NCBI GenBank assembly: GCA_015039465.1
Contig: MU130358.1
Location: 257,889-321,888 of the forward strand
DNA length: 64,000 nt
Direction: 5' to 3'
Source: Phlegmacium glaucopus
Lineage: Eukaryota > Basidiomycota > Agaricomycetes > Agaricales > Cortinariaceae
The translations under genes were made by a program, and so were the position numbers. Positions 47,699 through 59,085 of the stretch are shown here, in pieces (the stretch's first letter is position 1; each line of letters starts with the position of its first letter). The notes below the pieces were generated by a model. The model saw only the letters and a list, made by a program, of their open reading frames with translations. It was not told where the DNA came from and made no database searches.

Positions 47699-48121
47699 TA
47701 CGATTGACGAAGAACAGTGTAGAAAAGGTAAAGTAAGGTGAAATAAAGAACCGTTGGGCCGACCTACAAGGGAGAAGGAGGGAGGCCCAGGTATCGAAGA
47801 ATTGAGCAACAACACGCGAGTCTTTTAATACCTTTTTCTCTTTTGTTCCAAATCGAGGACAACATCTCTCAGCCACGTGTAATTTTTTTAAGAATATTTC
47901 TATTTTCGGTACAACGGAAAAACCTTGACAACTCCCGATCATTCCGGGCGCACGACTTTCATGGCCGCTTTGTCGCAAAGGCGCTCAGTACGAGGCACGT
48001 ATGTATGTTGGATGCTCAAACAAAACTGTATTCAGAACTGCCTCCTTCCATTATTCGTACCGTTTTTCCCGGACAGACTACCCGGATAATCGGTTGTGTC
48101 AAAACATCTAGCCTCTAATCA

Positions 48122-48916
48122 TCACGACATGCTCAACATATGGCGAAGTCGACTTATTTTTCCATCTGGGATCCATAATGGTTGACAGTTCGTTGTGCTC
48201 TCGGATCCTTCTTCTACCATTTGAAGATCGATTTTCTTCTGACTATCGATATGGACTTCGTCTTCATCCTCTGCCACATACATCGGATTCACACGTACGA
48301 CATCCCCATCCATAGCTCTCCTTAATGCCACGCTATACTCGACATTCGGCACGCTTCTTATATCGTTGATATAAATGCCACCTCGGAACTTGGGCGGTAG
48401 TACAACTCGTACACTTTCCTCGCATGAAGTAACGTACATCCGGAAATGGTGGATTGTGGCTCCTGGTAAACGAATCTGTGAGAATGAAAAAAAAATTATC
48501 AAGGCACACCATTTCATAGAAAGGGCAAGAAACATGCCACTTCAACAGTCACCGAGCCAGAACGACTATAGATGTCCATGATGGATTTCTCACATGGGCT
48601 GTCATTTGGGAATGGGGGTAACAACAAGAGTCTGATATTAATGTCTTCATTTAATACTTCTTTGTTCAGGATAGAGACATTTGTTTGATCTGAGGAGCAG
48701 CTGCCTTTCCGACTGGGGATGACTTGCTCTGTGCTTACACGGCTTCTACGAGGAGACTACCAAAGGGAGACAGTTGGTAAAAGTTTGCCCCCTGGTCAAT
48801 CATGGTATAATCGCATTTACCTTCTGGTTAATGTCAGGCTGGTTGGAATCACGTTTAGACCACTTCATGTCAACCTCCCTTGTTCTATTTGTGGGCTTGA
48901 ATTTTTCTTTCAACAT
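48122..48916 (-). CDS. DUF7330-like basidiomycete protein, copy B
   Basis: Three exons by my splicing: MLKEKFKPTNRTREVDMKWS up to PDINQK; then SPRRSRVSTEQVIPSRKGSC up to SIMDIYSRSGSVTVE; then IRLPGATIHHFRMYVTSCEE, SVRVVLPPKFRGGIYINDIR and EDEDEVHIDSQKKIDLQMVE, ending RLRHMLSMS. Strand pattern and motifs line up with copy A (VRVVLPPKFRG against VTVWLPSDFKG), but the conserved DWDFLL ending is missing and the N-terminus is basic. The first ATG is uncertain; another in-frame ATG lies 16 codons downstream. It is probably an old tandem duplicate that has diverged strongly. Function unknown. Confidence 0.62.
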
Positions 48917-49345
48917 CTGTGATCGACACGTCAGAGTCTATTCGAACAACAGCGCAAATACAAATGCCCACATATGCATACGTTGACTTCATTTTTTTCT
49001 CTCAGAGAAGTAGATATCTTGTCAGTAGGATTTGTCGACGACTCCTGGTCATTGGTTGATAAAAAGAGGTTGCTCCGGGAAAGACCTCCCTTTCCCTTTC
49101 ATGGCCACGTTTTTTGCAACTCGAGGCAAACCATGGCTTCCATGAAGTGTGCATTTTTTATGTAACTCAAGCCCTTGCATCTATTGTTGTATTAAACGCA
49201 TGTTCGAGAAGTTCGGTAAATTCTTCTAATAAATATCGTTCTGATAAAGTAGCGACGTCCGGTTCAAAGGTATAACGTTAAAACCAATAAGGAAGTTGTA
49301 TCACGTATTTTCCACTCGCACGTCCTCCTCGACTGCGATTATAAC
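48917..49345. other. Gap between DUF7330-like copy B and RAD18
   Basis: About 430 bp, containing the copy B promoter and the RAD18 3' end. No other feature seen. Confidence 0.55.
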
Positions 49346-50888
49346 TCATGGAGGGTGCATGGCCCCGGGAGATGCCACAGTTATTTGTGGATTCATAGCA
49401 TCCGGCACTGAATCACCATCAATAGATATTTGTGCTGCTATCTTATCGTTGGTCTGCTTTGCTACGCCGACCAATCGAGAAAACTCGGCTTTATGAGTAA
49501 TCTATGTGAAGTATATAAAGCTCGTCAACAACCGCAGACGGTGAAAGGAGAGCCATATAAACCTGGTACCCGAGCACGTCGCTTACGACGGCCTTTTTTT
49601 TCTTCGGCCTTTCTTCTTCCCACTTCTTTAGATCCTTTTTGAGCTCAGAGGTGGTTTTTCGGTTGTTCGGCGAGCGATCCAGATTAGCATTATACAAGAC
49701 CACCCATCTATAATCCATATACTAAAATACAAGTGCAAAAGGGGAAGATTGTACACGTACTGTTGATGTCGTTGTTCCCAAAGGGATCGGTCTCCCGTGA
49801 CTGGGAGACCGTATTCTCGCAGCATGTCCTTTAGTTGTTTGTCTTTCAATGTTCCATACGAGGCTTTTGGAAGGGGATAATCATCATCGTTATCATCGTT
49901 ATCACTAGTTTTCTTTCTACAAGCACTTCAGCCCCAGTCAAATGACACCGATGAAGTTTTTGTTACATACTTGTTCTTTCCTTTCTGTTGAGTAGTAATA
50001 TTAGGACGCGCCATGATCTTCGACCAAGTCTTCGAAGTATCACCAGCTGAGGAAGGATCTTTGCAGTCGTTGTCTATGTGAGCATTGAGCCTCTTATACC
50101 GTACTTTGGCTTTGCATATTGGACAACGAACAAGATCATCGGCTATGGAGAAGAATTGAGAACTGTCTGTCAACTGGTGAAAAATAAAAAAGTATACCTT
50201 GGGGATTGAGACGCATAGGATTAGGCGTAATCTCATCCTCATCTACATCGGAGCTTGGAACAGCTATCTCTATAGCGTCCTCAGAGTCGGAAGATGCCTT
50301 CACTTTTTTGACAGGAGATTTTGACGATTTGGTTGGTGAAGAAGGCTTACGCGAGTTCGAAGGTCCTGCAACATTCCTGAACATTGGCTCTACACTCGGC
50401 GTCCATTCAGGGCTTCTCTTCCGTTTCTTAGGAGTTTCCAAGCCCACCCCATGGGCTGTGATTGCAGGTCGGTTCACAAGTTGTAAGACAAATGGCCTGT
50501 TGCCAGCACATGAATATTGGCCAGTTAAGACCATTTGCAAAGATTGTACTTACCTTGCTGTATTCCAAGCGGACACTGTCTCTTCCATGACAGGGTTGGG
50601 TCTCAGATGGCCCTCGTTGGCTGCTTTTCGACAATTTGGACATTCTGGTTTGATTGCTAGTGGTGGTCGAATGCACTAACGAAAAGACTTTGCTTCTCGA
50701 TACAGCATTCGAACAGATAAAAAAAATCTTACGGCTGAGCAAAAGCAATGTCCACAAGGGAGGGTTACAGGCGCGTCAAAGAGGTCGCCACAGATGGTAC
50801 ATCTCAATGATCCATCAAGACTCCTCAAGCCAGGTGCAGAAGTTGGGAAGTCCGTTGGATCAGGTACGTCTGAAAAAAGAAAGTCCAT
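49346..50888 (-). CDS. RAD18: Rad18 postreplication-repair ubiquitin ligase
   Basis: RING E3 that with Rad6 monoubiquitinates PCNA at stalled forks. The start at 50888 gives MDFLFSDVPDPTDFPTSAPG. The C3HC4 RING reads RCTICGDLFDAPVTLPCGHC, FCSA and, after an intron, CIRPPLAIKPECPNCRKAAN, followed by GHLRPNPVMEETVSAWNTAR. A basic, Ser-rich linker contains ETPKKRKRSPEW. The UBZ-type zinc finger is VRCPICKAKVRYKRLNAHID plus NDC. The SAP domain is YGTLKDKQLKDMLREYGLPV, with RSLWEQRHQQ and WVVLYNANLDRSPNNRKTTS. A last intron joins VLGYQ to ITHKAEFSRLVGVAKQTNDK, and the protein ends GAMHPP. Order and spacing are as in fungal Rad18. The start could instead lie upstream with one more intron. Confidence 0.92.
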
Positions 50889-51167
50889 TCAAGAAAGATA
50901 TCCCTGCTCTCTCAGGAGTAGAGCGCGTTTGTGTCGAGCACACAAGCTCATATTGACAATACTCTCGCGTGCACGCGACTGAGTTTGAATTAACCCTCTC
51001 TGTTACATAACTTAGGTCACTAAGTAGGTATTCCGCATCGTTTAATTCTGAAGTAGATTGTGAAGAGCCTATTCAAATTTCTGTGTAACTTCCACAACGG
51101 TAATACACGCAGTATTGTTGTAATTAGCTTGGCGAAGTTCAAGCGACGTCGTCTCGCGTCTGTCACG

Positions 51168-51175
51168 TCACGTGA
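51168..51175. promoter_or_regulatory. TCACGTGA palindrome upstream of RAD18
   Basis: Perfect 8-bp palindrome containing CACGTG about 280 bp upstream of the RAD18 start. The gap 50889-51369 otherwise holds only the RAD18 promoter and the 3' end of the H15-domain gene. Confidence 0.35.
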
Positions 51176-51369
51176 GCAGTAAGTAGTGTAACGTTTCAAA
51201 ATTGTTATCTACCACTGGCAATGGTACTAAGTAGTAGTACCAACTTCAATATTATATCTGCCCTGTAACTGAGAGAATTTGATGTCATCCAAAAAACTCG
51301 AATGAAAATATACATCAAGCGTAAGTAGAAGTATACCCTGAACTAATAAAACCAGGAAAAAGAATGAAT

Positions 51370-53208
51370 CTAGATAATCTCTTCCATATCGTCGTCATCA
51401 CTATCATCATCGTCGTCATCGTCTTGTATCTCGGATGGATTGACATCAGGAACGGCGGGAGTGGGTGGCGGCATTTGAGGAGGAGGATCGTGAGTCGATA
51501 CAAAGGTAGATACTGGAGGCGGCACATCCTGTACCATAGAAGCAGCCTCCTCTGCTTGGGATAATTCGGCCAACTGAGCAGCCAAAAGAGCCAACTGCGC
51601 TTGCAGCTCTGCTCGAGGATCTACAGCAGGTTCAAGGTTTGTTGGCGGTGCTGGAGGTGTTGGCACAGCAGGCCCAGTCACTGGTAGTGGCCCTGCAGTA
51701 GTCGCCTCTGCGGCCGAATTTGCTAATGCTGCTTGTACATGTGACAATAGCGTTTCTAATCCAGAGTGTTGAGACTGATCGTTCGCTCTGAGAACATCGT
51801 CTGAATCCTCCGCAGGTAGTTGAAGGAGATTACCAAAGTTGATGGCTTTAAGGATGGTCTGCGCTGCTTCATATGCATTGATGGAATCGCTATCATGATC
51901 AGGTAACTGTTTTGTACTAGGAGAGGAAGCTCCAGGAGTAGGTTGTGGTTCTGGTTGTGGTGGAACACCAGGGTATCCCATATGAGCATAGGGAAATCCA
52001 TACGGTGGAAATGGTGGACGTGCGGCAGTAGCAGCATTAGACGGAGCGGGTGTTTGCTGGTGGTGATGGTGCACAAGGGGTGTTTTGGTGAACGGAGATG
52101 CAGTGGCTGGAGGCCCTGATGAGAGCGAATTTTGGGTTTGCGGTCGACGTGTCGATCGCCGTAGTGTCTGAGTAAGATAAGCAGTCAGTTATGTCCAAGT
52201 CAATGATATCTATGTATCTCACATTCCCACCGTCCCAAGTCGGATTTAATCGATATTTTCCACCCGAACTTTTCTCGAACCGACCACGCCTATATGCTTT
52301 TTGAAGAGCCTGACTCGCTGACGGTCGAAAATTTGATTGCAGAGGATAGCGCGAAGCCATCCAGGTGAATAGATCCTTTGGTGCATACCCTTCCGGATCG
52401 GTAGTACTAGATAACGCCTCAACAATCATCTCTTCGTAACTTGGCAGATCGTCCGCATTGACACCTTCTGGTTGAGGCAGGTTGTTGTATGCTGAAGAAG
52501 GAGCGGGGTAAGCGGGTGGGACATGAAGATGATATCCATTTTGCATTGGGTAAGGCGTGTAGGCTGAATGAGGGTAGGCATATGCCGTACCGTGTGCTGG
52601 ATAATATGGGTTGTGAGGGTAAGCCGTTGAAGGTGAGAAGCCATATGGTTGATGAGGAAACATAGGTTGCGGAGGATGTGGGTGTGGATGTTGCGCCGGG
52701 GGCGCAGGCTGGGCTGGCTCAGAAATGACTGGAGTATTGCTCTGAATGGGTGGGGTGGCCGGCGCTAACAATGGTTCTTTGTCAGGCGGCTGAGGCTCAG
52801 TCGGAGGTGCATCTTCTTTGGCAGTAGGTGGGTGCAGTGGCGATTGCAGTGAATCCATAATAGACACGGATTTTCCCAACACATTTTCTGGTGCATTATC
52901 GTTGGAAGATGGGGATGCGGTTCTGTGCAATGCTGCTATTGCAGCATTGATATCAGAAGGCCACACGGTACTTTTCACATATGGAGGCACATGTACGTCG
53001 AACGTTAGACATATTTCGATGATTTGTTGTGGAGGGAGAAGCGCAAGATATTTCCGCTTCAGTTCCTGATCTTAAGGAATTATACATGAATTCAGTAGAT
53101 GCTCGACAAAGATTTAATCTTAAGAGTACCTGACCGCTGTGAAAGATAGGGACTATGGTAATGTGCATGAGACAAGGACGAAGGGTAGGCGCTGCTCGCG
53201 ACCTGCAT
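51370..53208 (-). CDS. Linker-histone (H15) winged-helix domain protein with Pro-rich and acidic regions
   Basis: The start at 53208 gives MQVASSAYPSSLSHAHYHSP, spliced to DQELKRKYLALLPPQQIIEI and CLTFDVHVPPYVKSTVWPSD. A Pro/Tyr/His-rich stretch follows. The H15-like domain lies near residues 235-320: DDLPSYEEMIVEALSSTTDP, YAPKDLFTWMASRYPLQSNF, RPSASQALQKAYRRGRFEKS and GGKYRLNPTWDGGN. An intron near 52230-52170 leads to LRRSTRRPQTQ. Further Pro/Gln-rich sequence, an Ala/Leu-rich helix (ELQAQLALLAAQLAELSQAE) and an Asp-run tail ending MEEII complete about 580 residues. It is much larger than a true H1, so I call it a chromatin-associated protein with an H15 domain; its partners are unknown. 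Confidence 0.82.
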
Positions 53209-53674
53209 CGTTCCGAAGAGCTGCACAGTTTTTCACAACAAAGTTCGCGGCCTCATAAAACAGTCACATGTTCAACGGTTCACCGTTACACTCTCTCTCG
53301 CGTCTTGTGGGCAGTCCTGCTATTCGCTTAACAGAAACCTCGCGTACTTATATATGCTCGGAAATCGGATACCTAACAAATAGAGTCCTTGTTCCCAGTG
53401 GCACAATAGATCACTATCAACTGTCCTTAAAGAGCTGGCTCTACTTATATGCTTGACCCCATGTGAGATACCTTTCTCAAACAATTGTACCCCATAGGGG
53501 GATACTTCTCAAAAGCCTCTGCCTAGTTATAGCAAGATAAGTGGGAGTCAGATGCCAATTCTCGTGATGTGAGATAGTGCGATTGCTTGTATCACAGGTG
53601 CGTGGAATACCTCTCACACAAACGTGGGCCTGTATACTCAATTGGCAGGATCCAGATATGGGGTTGGGGATCTG

Positions 53675-53682
53675 TATAAATA
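53675..53682 (+). promoter_or_regulatory. TATA box of metallothionein-like copy 1
   Basis: TATAAATA 113 bp upstream of the start codon, followed by CTGCTGCGCTA and a pyrimidine-rich leader. The same TATAAATA and the CTGCTGCGCTA block lie at the same place in copy 2. Confidence 0.6.
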
Positions 53683-53787
53683 CCTCTGCTGCGCTAACCT
53701 TTTTTCTCCATCTCGAGAACTATCTCTTGTACCAGACACACTACAATCTCAAACTTAAACTACCAAACCACTTCTCTTTACTCAACC

Positions 53788-53999
53788 ATGCAAACTGTGA
53801 GTTGCGTTTACATTTGCTCACCTTCAAGCTTGAAGCTCACCTTGATGTTGATAGTCCGTCCCTGTTAACTACGGCTGCAACGAGGCTACATGCTCCTGTG
53901 CCGATGCGTAGGTTCATTCTCGGGCGCTATGATATGCGATCTTACCACCCGCCAAATTTTAGCTCTCAGTGCGAATGCAAGGGCCACAGCCACAACTAA
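53788..53999 (+). CDS. Metallothionein-like Cys-rich peptide, copy 1
   Basis: Three exons: 53788-53796 (9 nt, M-Q-T), 53855-53907 and 53963-53999. Introns of 58 and 55 nt have GTGAGT...TAG and GTAGGT...TAG ends. The product has 32 residues: after MQTSVPVNYG come C-x4-C-x-C, then x5-C-x-C and a K-G-H-S-H-N end. It has five cysteines and two histidines and no aromatic residue except one Tyr. Clustered CxC pairs with nearby His are typical of fungal metallothioneins and zinc-binding peptides, which bind Cu, Zn or Cd in the cytosol. Copy 2 differs at only two residues while the introns differ more, which supports this splicing. The alternative is an unspliced frame ending at the same stop. Metal binding is an inference. 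Confidence 0.68.
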
Positions 54000-56216
54000 G
54001 ATCAATCACCACAACCATAGCTCGTGGAGAATAAGAACAACGGCCTGATATGTGATATATTGTATTAAAGTGTTCCAGAGTACATGGCGTCCTTATGCGT
54101 GTATGAAACATTATGGCTCTAAGTAACATTTAGCTGAACTTGAGGCCAGAATAGTTGTGAGTCGGTTGAGCACATCTGCCTGGACAAAACACTCGGCGAC
54201 AAATTTTCGTTGCTCTAAGGCCATAAATGATAAATTGGCACTAGCGTCTCTCACCCGTTATTACTGTTATTTATTTAATACAATAAACCGCTGCTCTAAC
54301 ATTTCTAGCGAATATTTTCAAAGAAAAGTATATAATATTTATATGTACTCAGATTCCCGGGAATCCGCTGGAATCCGCCAAATAAGATATGGTGTAAGTC
54401 ATATAGCTACCGCTACTTTTGTACAGCCTAAATAGAGTCCGAATTCTTTCCTAACCTTTCCTAACCCTTTACAAAACGATTTATTTCGACGAAAGGAAAA
54501 TCCAAGGAAAATCAGAGGAGTTCAAATCTATTTTGACATCGGTCCGATTTGGTGATCTTCCTAAAAATAGTAATCCAGTAATCTATAGTAATCTATCCAT
54601 CAAAGTCCCAGAAGCCTGTGCGATGGACGGGTATTTGTGTGTCTTAGCATAGGAAGCTTCCATCCACCGGACCTTGGGAGTCAGCTGTGACTTTCTGTGT
54701 TTTTGGAAGGCTTGGTTAATCAATCAGGTATGATCTACTATCATATCAGAACATATGACCTCTCTTCGCAGTTTCGAGGTGCTTGCGGAAATAAGAGCAA
54801 TTTGATTTTTCGGGTGCCTGAGCCAAAACTTCGTCACTATGTACACAAAAGTTTAGTTGGTTGTCCTGTTGTCCAGCATAGTATCAGAACGGTGGATTGG
54901 CCGCTGCACAGCCACTACAAGACAATCCTTGCGCAATCCATCTTACGTACCTGTGGGAGAAGCTTCCACTATGTCATCTTCCAACACACTAAACGACTGC
55001 GTGAGAGACGACCTGACATGTTCCCCAACGGCATGCAACATGTTGCTTGGGGTATACCGTAAGCGAGACGAAAGCGTAATAGAACTGTGCCATTCTTGGT
55101 GGCAGCAGCCAGAGCGACCTGCTATCTCTTCATGGTAGTTTTCCGAGGTTACGACAAATTCCTGTAAGAAAAATGCAACCTGACAAATTTGTTCAAAATA
55201 TATCAAAGAATGTCATTACAATTTTTTGATGAAGTGCATATGAAGGAGATCGACTGACCATCGATCATCAGCTGATAGTTTACGAAGTCTGCCTATGGGA
55301 GACTAGGTGAAGTGTGGAGAGGTAGAATACTTACCCAGACCCATATAAGGACCCCGCAAGGTCAGCTGACGATCTTCTCTCCAAATCGGGATTTGGGGGA
55401 GTTCTTGGGGTCCCCAGGGGTCCCCCTATATAAGCTTCACAAAGTTCGCAACAATCTTTAGCGCTTGCTGAATGGTGGATGACTTTACTATTTTCATTTC
55501 TCACAACGAAGTCTTTTGTTCTTATTCTTCATTGCCTTACTCAGTGAGGGTATAATCGGAATCCAGACCACTGTCCACAAGAAAAAAATCAAGGACTCTT
55601 GTTCTCCGCGAGGAAGAATCCAGAATGATTGATTCAAATCTTTTAGGCTAGACACAACACGCCCAACCCCCGGAATTTCTTTCCATATCAAAGGTACAGC
55701 CTTGGATGATTTGGCTCGACACGCTACCACGTCTGGTTGCCTTTAATTCAATGCAGTGGAAACTCTCTCTTATCAACAAGATAAAAGATAGCTAGGCTTC
55801 TTTCGATTCGGCGATTACTCTGCGCCACATATGATCCCCATGAATTATTCTACATATGGCTGGCTGCTTCGTACAATTAGGAGAAAGTGACTACTTCTAC
55901 CGGTGGATATTGGATGGACGAGCACTTGTCACTCCCTTTGGCACAAATAAGTTTCTCATGATTAAATTGGAGCCGGCGTCGCTTCGTGCCAAGTTGACAT
56001 GCTCAGGGGTGTGTAGATTACTATCATCTATTTTCAAGGAGATGGCTCTGTGTGCTTGGGTCGCAGATCCTAAAAATTTTGTCATGTGTTCTTGCCACAG
56101 ACAGGGCTAAACTTATTCAAATGGTATTCCAAATGCGCCGGTGTATGTCTCACACAGGCTTGGCCTTCTTATGGCTGTTATCAAAACGTGTGTGTCGTGC
56201 CACTGGGTTGGATTTG

Positions 56217-56224
56217 TATAAATA
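56217..56224 (+). promoter_or_regulatory. TATA box of metallothionein-like copy 2
   Basis: TATAAATA 110 bp upstream of the start codon, followed by CTGCTGCGCTA as in copy 1. Confidence 0.6.
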
Positions 56225-56326
56225 CCCCCTGCTGCGCTACCTTTCTTCTTCATCTCGAGAACTATCTCTTGTACCAGACACACTACAATCTCAAACTTGA
56301 ACTACCAAACTTCTCTTTATTCAACC

Positions 56327-56541
56327 ATGCAAACTGTGAGTTGCATTTACATTTGCTCACCTTCAAGCTTGAGGCTCACCTCGATGTCGATAGTCCGTCC
56401 CTGTTAACTACGGCTGCAACGAGGGTACATGCTCCTGTGCCGATGCGTAAGTTCATTCTCGGGCACTTTGATATGCGACCTTACCGTCTTGTGCCAAATT
56501 TTAGCACTCAGTGCGAATGCAAGGGCCACAGCCACAACTAA
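56327..56541 (+). CDS. Metallothionein-like Cys-rich peptide, copy 2
   Basis: Same three-exon structure as copy 1: 56327-56335, 56394-56446 and 56505-56541, introns 58 nt each, the second with a stronger donor (GTAAGT). The 32-residue product differs from copy 1 at residue 14 (Gly for Ala) and residue 22 (Thr for Ser). All five Cys and both His are kept. Over the 99 coding bases I count two differences, while the two introns carry about a dozen plus a 3-nt length change. It lies about 2.5 kb downstream of copy 1 in the tandem array. It is probably expressed on its own, since it has its own TATA box and leader. Confidence 0.68.
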
Positions 56542-58339
56542 TATCAATCACCACTTATTGAGATGGGAAACCATAGCTCGTGGAGAATAAGAACACCGTG
56601 ACGGACGATATCTGATATTTTGTATCAAATTGTTGCAGAAAAGAAACAAAAAAGACGTCGTTATATTTGTGCCATCTGTAAATGCCTTCCTTGAGGTTGC
56701 CAGAATGTTGCCTTGACCAAGTGATAGATACTAGAGCCGATGGGGAGCCTGGAAACAAAATCTATCGACAGCAAAGATTTTTTTCGTTATCTCTACAGGT
56801 GCCGGCGGAATAGATATCAGCTGTTATTTTTACTATAATACAACCCAAGGTCCGTGTACAACCAATCAATATCCCTACTATCATCCGCCGAATAAGACAC
56901 AATCCATGCTGAATAAGTACCTACAGCGGTAAAATAAGCTTCCACTGCCGTAGTCATATCTCAACAAACCATCTACCACTATTTTTTACTTAAGCAATTT
57001 TCTAGCAATCAGGGAATGGTAAGCCTGAGCAATACCTCATTGAATTCGGTTGCTATCGAGCGACTATTTTTGCTCCATATCTCAAACGTGCATGAGGACA
57101 AGCTGGCAATCTGACTTTTTCCTCGCTGAGGAGTCCTATTTCAAGCTTGGGATATCTCTAAAATTTCCTCATATTATCCAATCTTCTGTACCCGCTCTCA
57201 GGTCTCGGCGCTATTCTCATTGTGACTGGCCTTTATCTCCTCCGACAAAATTTGTCCGACTCGGAGCTACGACAAATTGTTAAAAATATATCAAATAATT
57301 TTATTGCGATCTTTGAGAAGTATAGGTGTGGCCAGTGCGACCACAGGTGGTAAAAAATCCCAACTCGGACGGACCCCGGGACCCTCCCGTACCGATTTGG
57401 ATAGATTTTGGCCGGACAGGATCCGGCCAGCGTCAATCCATTTTCATATATATTCCCGAGCAACCGATGAGAATTCGTACCATCTCCCTCGTCATGGATA
57501 TGAAGGCATTTCTTTCTGAAGATCCTCATCCTCCCATGAGCTTCGGGCTCAAAGATCACCATTGAGTAAGGGTATGGTGCTGAAGATTGCTTCTCTGTTT
57601 TCACTTATGTAAGTTTAACTTCATTGCCTTACTTCGAAGGTTATATCTCAGCATCTTAACAACACGATGTTTAGGAATCATAATGATACCGCTGCGCAGC
57701 AGCCTGTCCACAAGGAAGAGATCCAGAATCGAGGAAGTTTCTTGGAAGTTTCCATTAGGCCATATGGCAGATACGACACAGCACTCAGTCCCGGAGATTC
57801 CTTTTCAGATCAAGGGTAGTGGTACAGTCGCCACATTGTAGCCCTTGGTGATGAGACATATGGCAATTGCCAGTGCTTTCAATTCAATTGAATTACAGGC
57901 AATGAAAATTCTCTGTTGCATGTGAACTTGTCAAGCCTCAGGAAAACCGCTGGTCCATTGAATAAGATGAAGGATGGGCTACTTTCAATCAAGTTTGATC
58001 TGGTGATTGCTTACTCTGCGCCCAAGTTTACTTATGTCACTCTTACAGTCAGCCTGATCACTGGCATGAGCTTTACTTTGCGCCAACTTCTCAGGCTTAT
58101 GAAGTTATAGTGTCTAGATTACTATCATCCGTTTGCAAGGCGATAATGACTGTATGGCAGATAAACATTAACGTCTTCGTCATGTGTGCCAATTCAAGTT
58201 GTTACTTACGGTACCGCAGACAGGGCCCCTTAATCATATTCAAATGGTATTTCCGATCACAACTCTATCTTGTACCAGATACTAACCAGTCTCAGGCTCC
58301 CGACTTGAATGCCATACCACCACTTCACTTCACTTAGTC

Positions 58340-58435
58340 GTGCAATCCGTGAGTGGCACCTACATTTATTTACCCTCAAAACTCGTCTTGATGTTGGTAG
58401 ATTCCTGCTAACTATGCCCTTACGGCCCTTTTGAG
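58340..58435 (+). pseudogene. Decayed third copy of the metallothionein-like gene
   Basis: The leader (CTTGTACCAGATAC...), a 9-nt exon 1 with GTG in place of ATG (58340-58348), an intron with GTGAGT...GTAG ends, and the first part of exon 2 (CCTGCTAACTATG against CCTGTTAACTACG) can be aligned. The cysteine codons of exon 2, intron 2 and exon 3 are gone, and the sequence passes straight into the 3' flank (GAGAATAA...GATATATTG). The TATA box present in the other two copies is also missing. The gene copy is dead. Confidence 0.65.
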
Positions 58436-59085
58436 AATAACTGATATATTGTTATTGTATTGAATCCTTCCGTTGCAGAGTTATGTATTCAAGCCCAGTG
58501 TGACTTAGACTGTAAGCGACGTTTAGCTCACTCGCAAAAAGTCTTCCTTAATGATATTTCGTCGTCTCAGATCATGCTAGGCGTCCACGACCACTGACAC
58601 TGCCTGCCGCTTGATAAACAATATTTCCAGTCAATATTTTCAAAGGTATATACAATTAAACCCATGGCCAACCAATCTAGAATCCGCCAAATAAGGCACA
58701 ATCCATCCACATGTAAGTATCTGTCCCAACAAACCACCTCCCCCCACCTTCAATAAGTTTACTCGGAGTAACCTGCTAACACCCCAAATACAGTTATTGA
58801 GCAATTATTACTCCATAACTCGAATGCGCGTGAGGATAAGCAGGCGATCCAGGAGCGATCCCATAATATTGCTGGAAAGACACCCCTCGGCGGGAGCCAA
58901 CCGCCATTAATTCGACCATCGACGAAATCCCGAAAAAAAAGTGCCATCCAGGTAGAAAGAATATCCGAGTCATCACTCTAACCCCCCCATTCCCACCAAA
59001 GACGTAAGAAACTCCCTCCATATTCCTGATGACGTGTCCCTTGCCCAAGACATGCAACACACTGCTTGAGATATCTCTACCATCT

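Noticed and set aside
53577..53999. Unspliced 140-codon frame over metallothionein-like copy 1
   Set aside because: It lacks Cys clusters except at its end and starts far upstream of the TATA box and leader. The spliced model is better conserved between copies.
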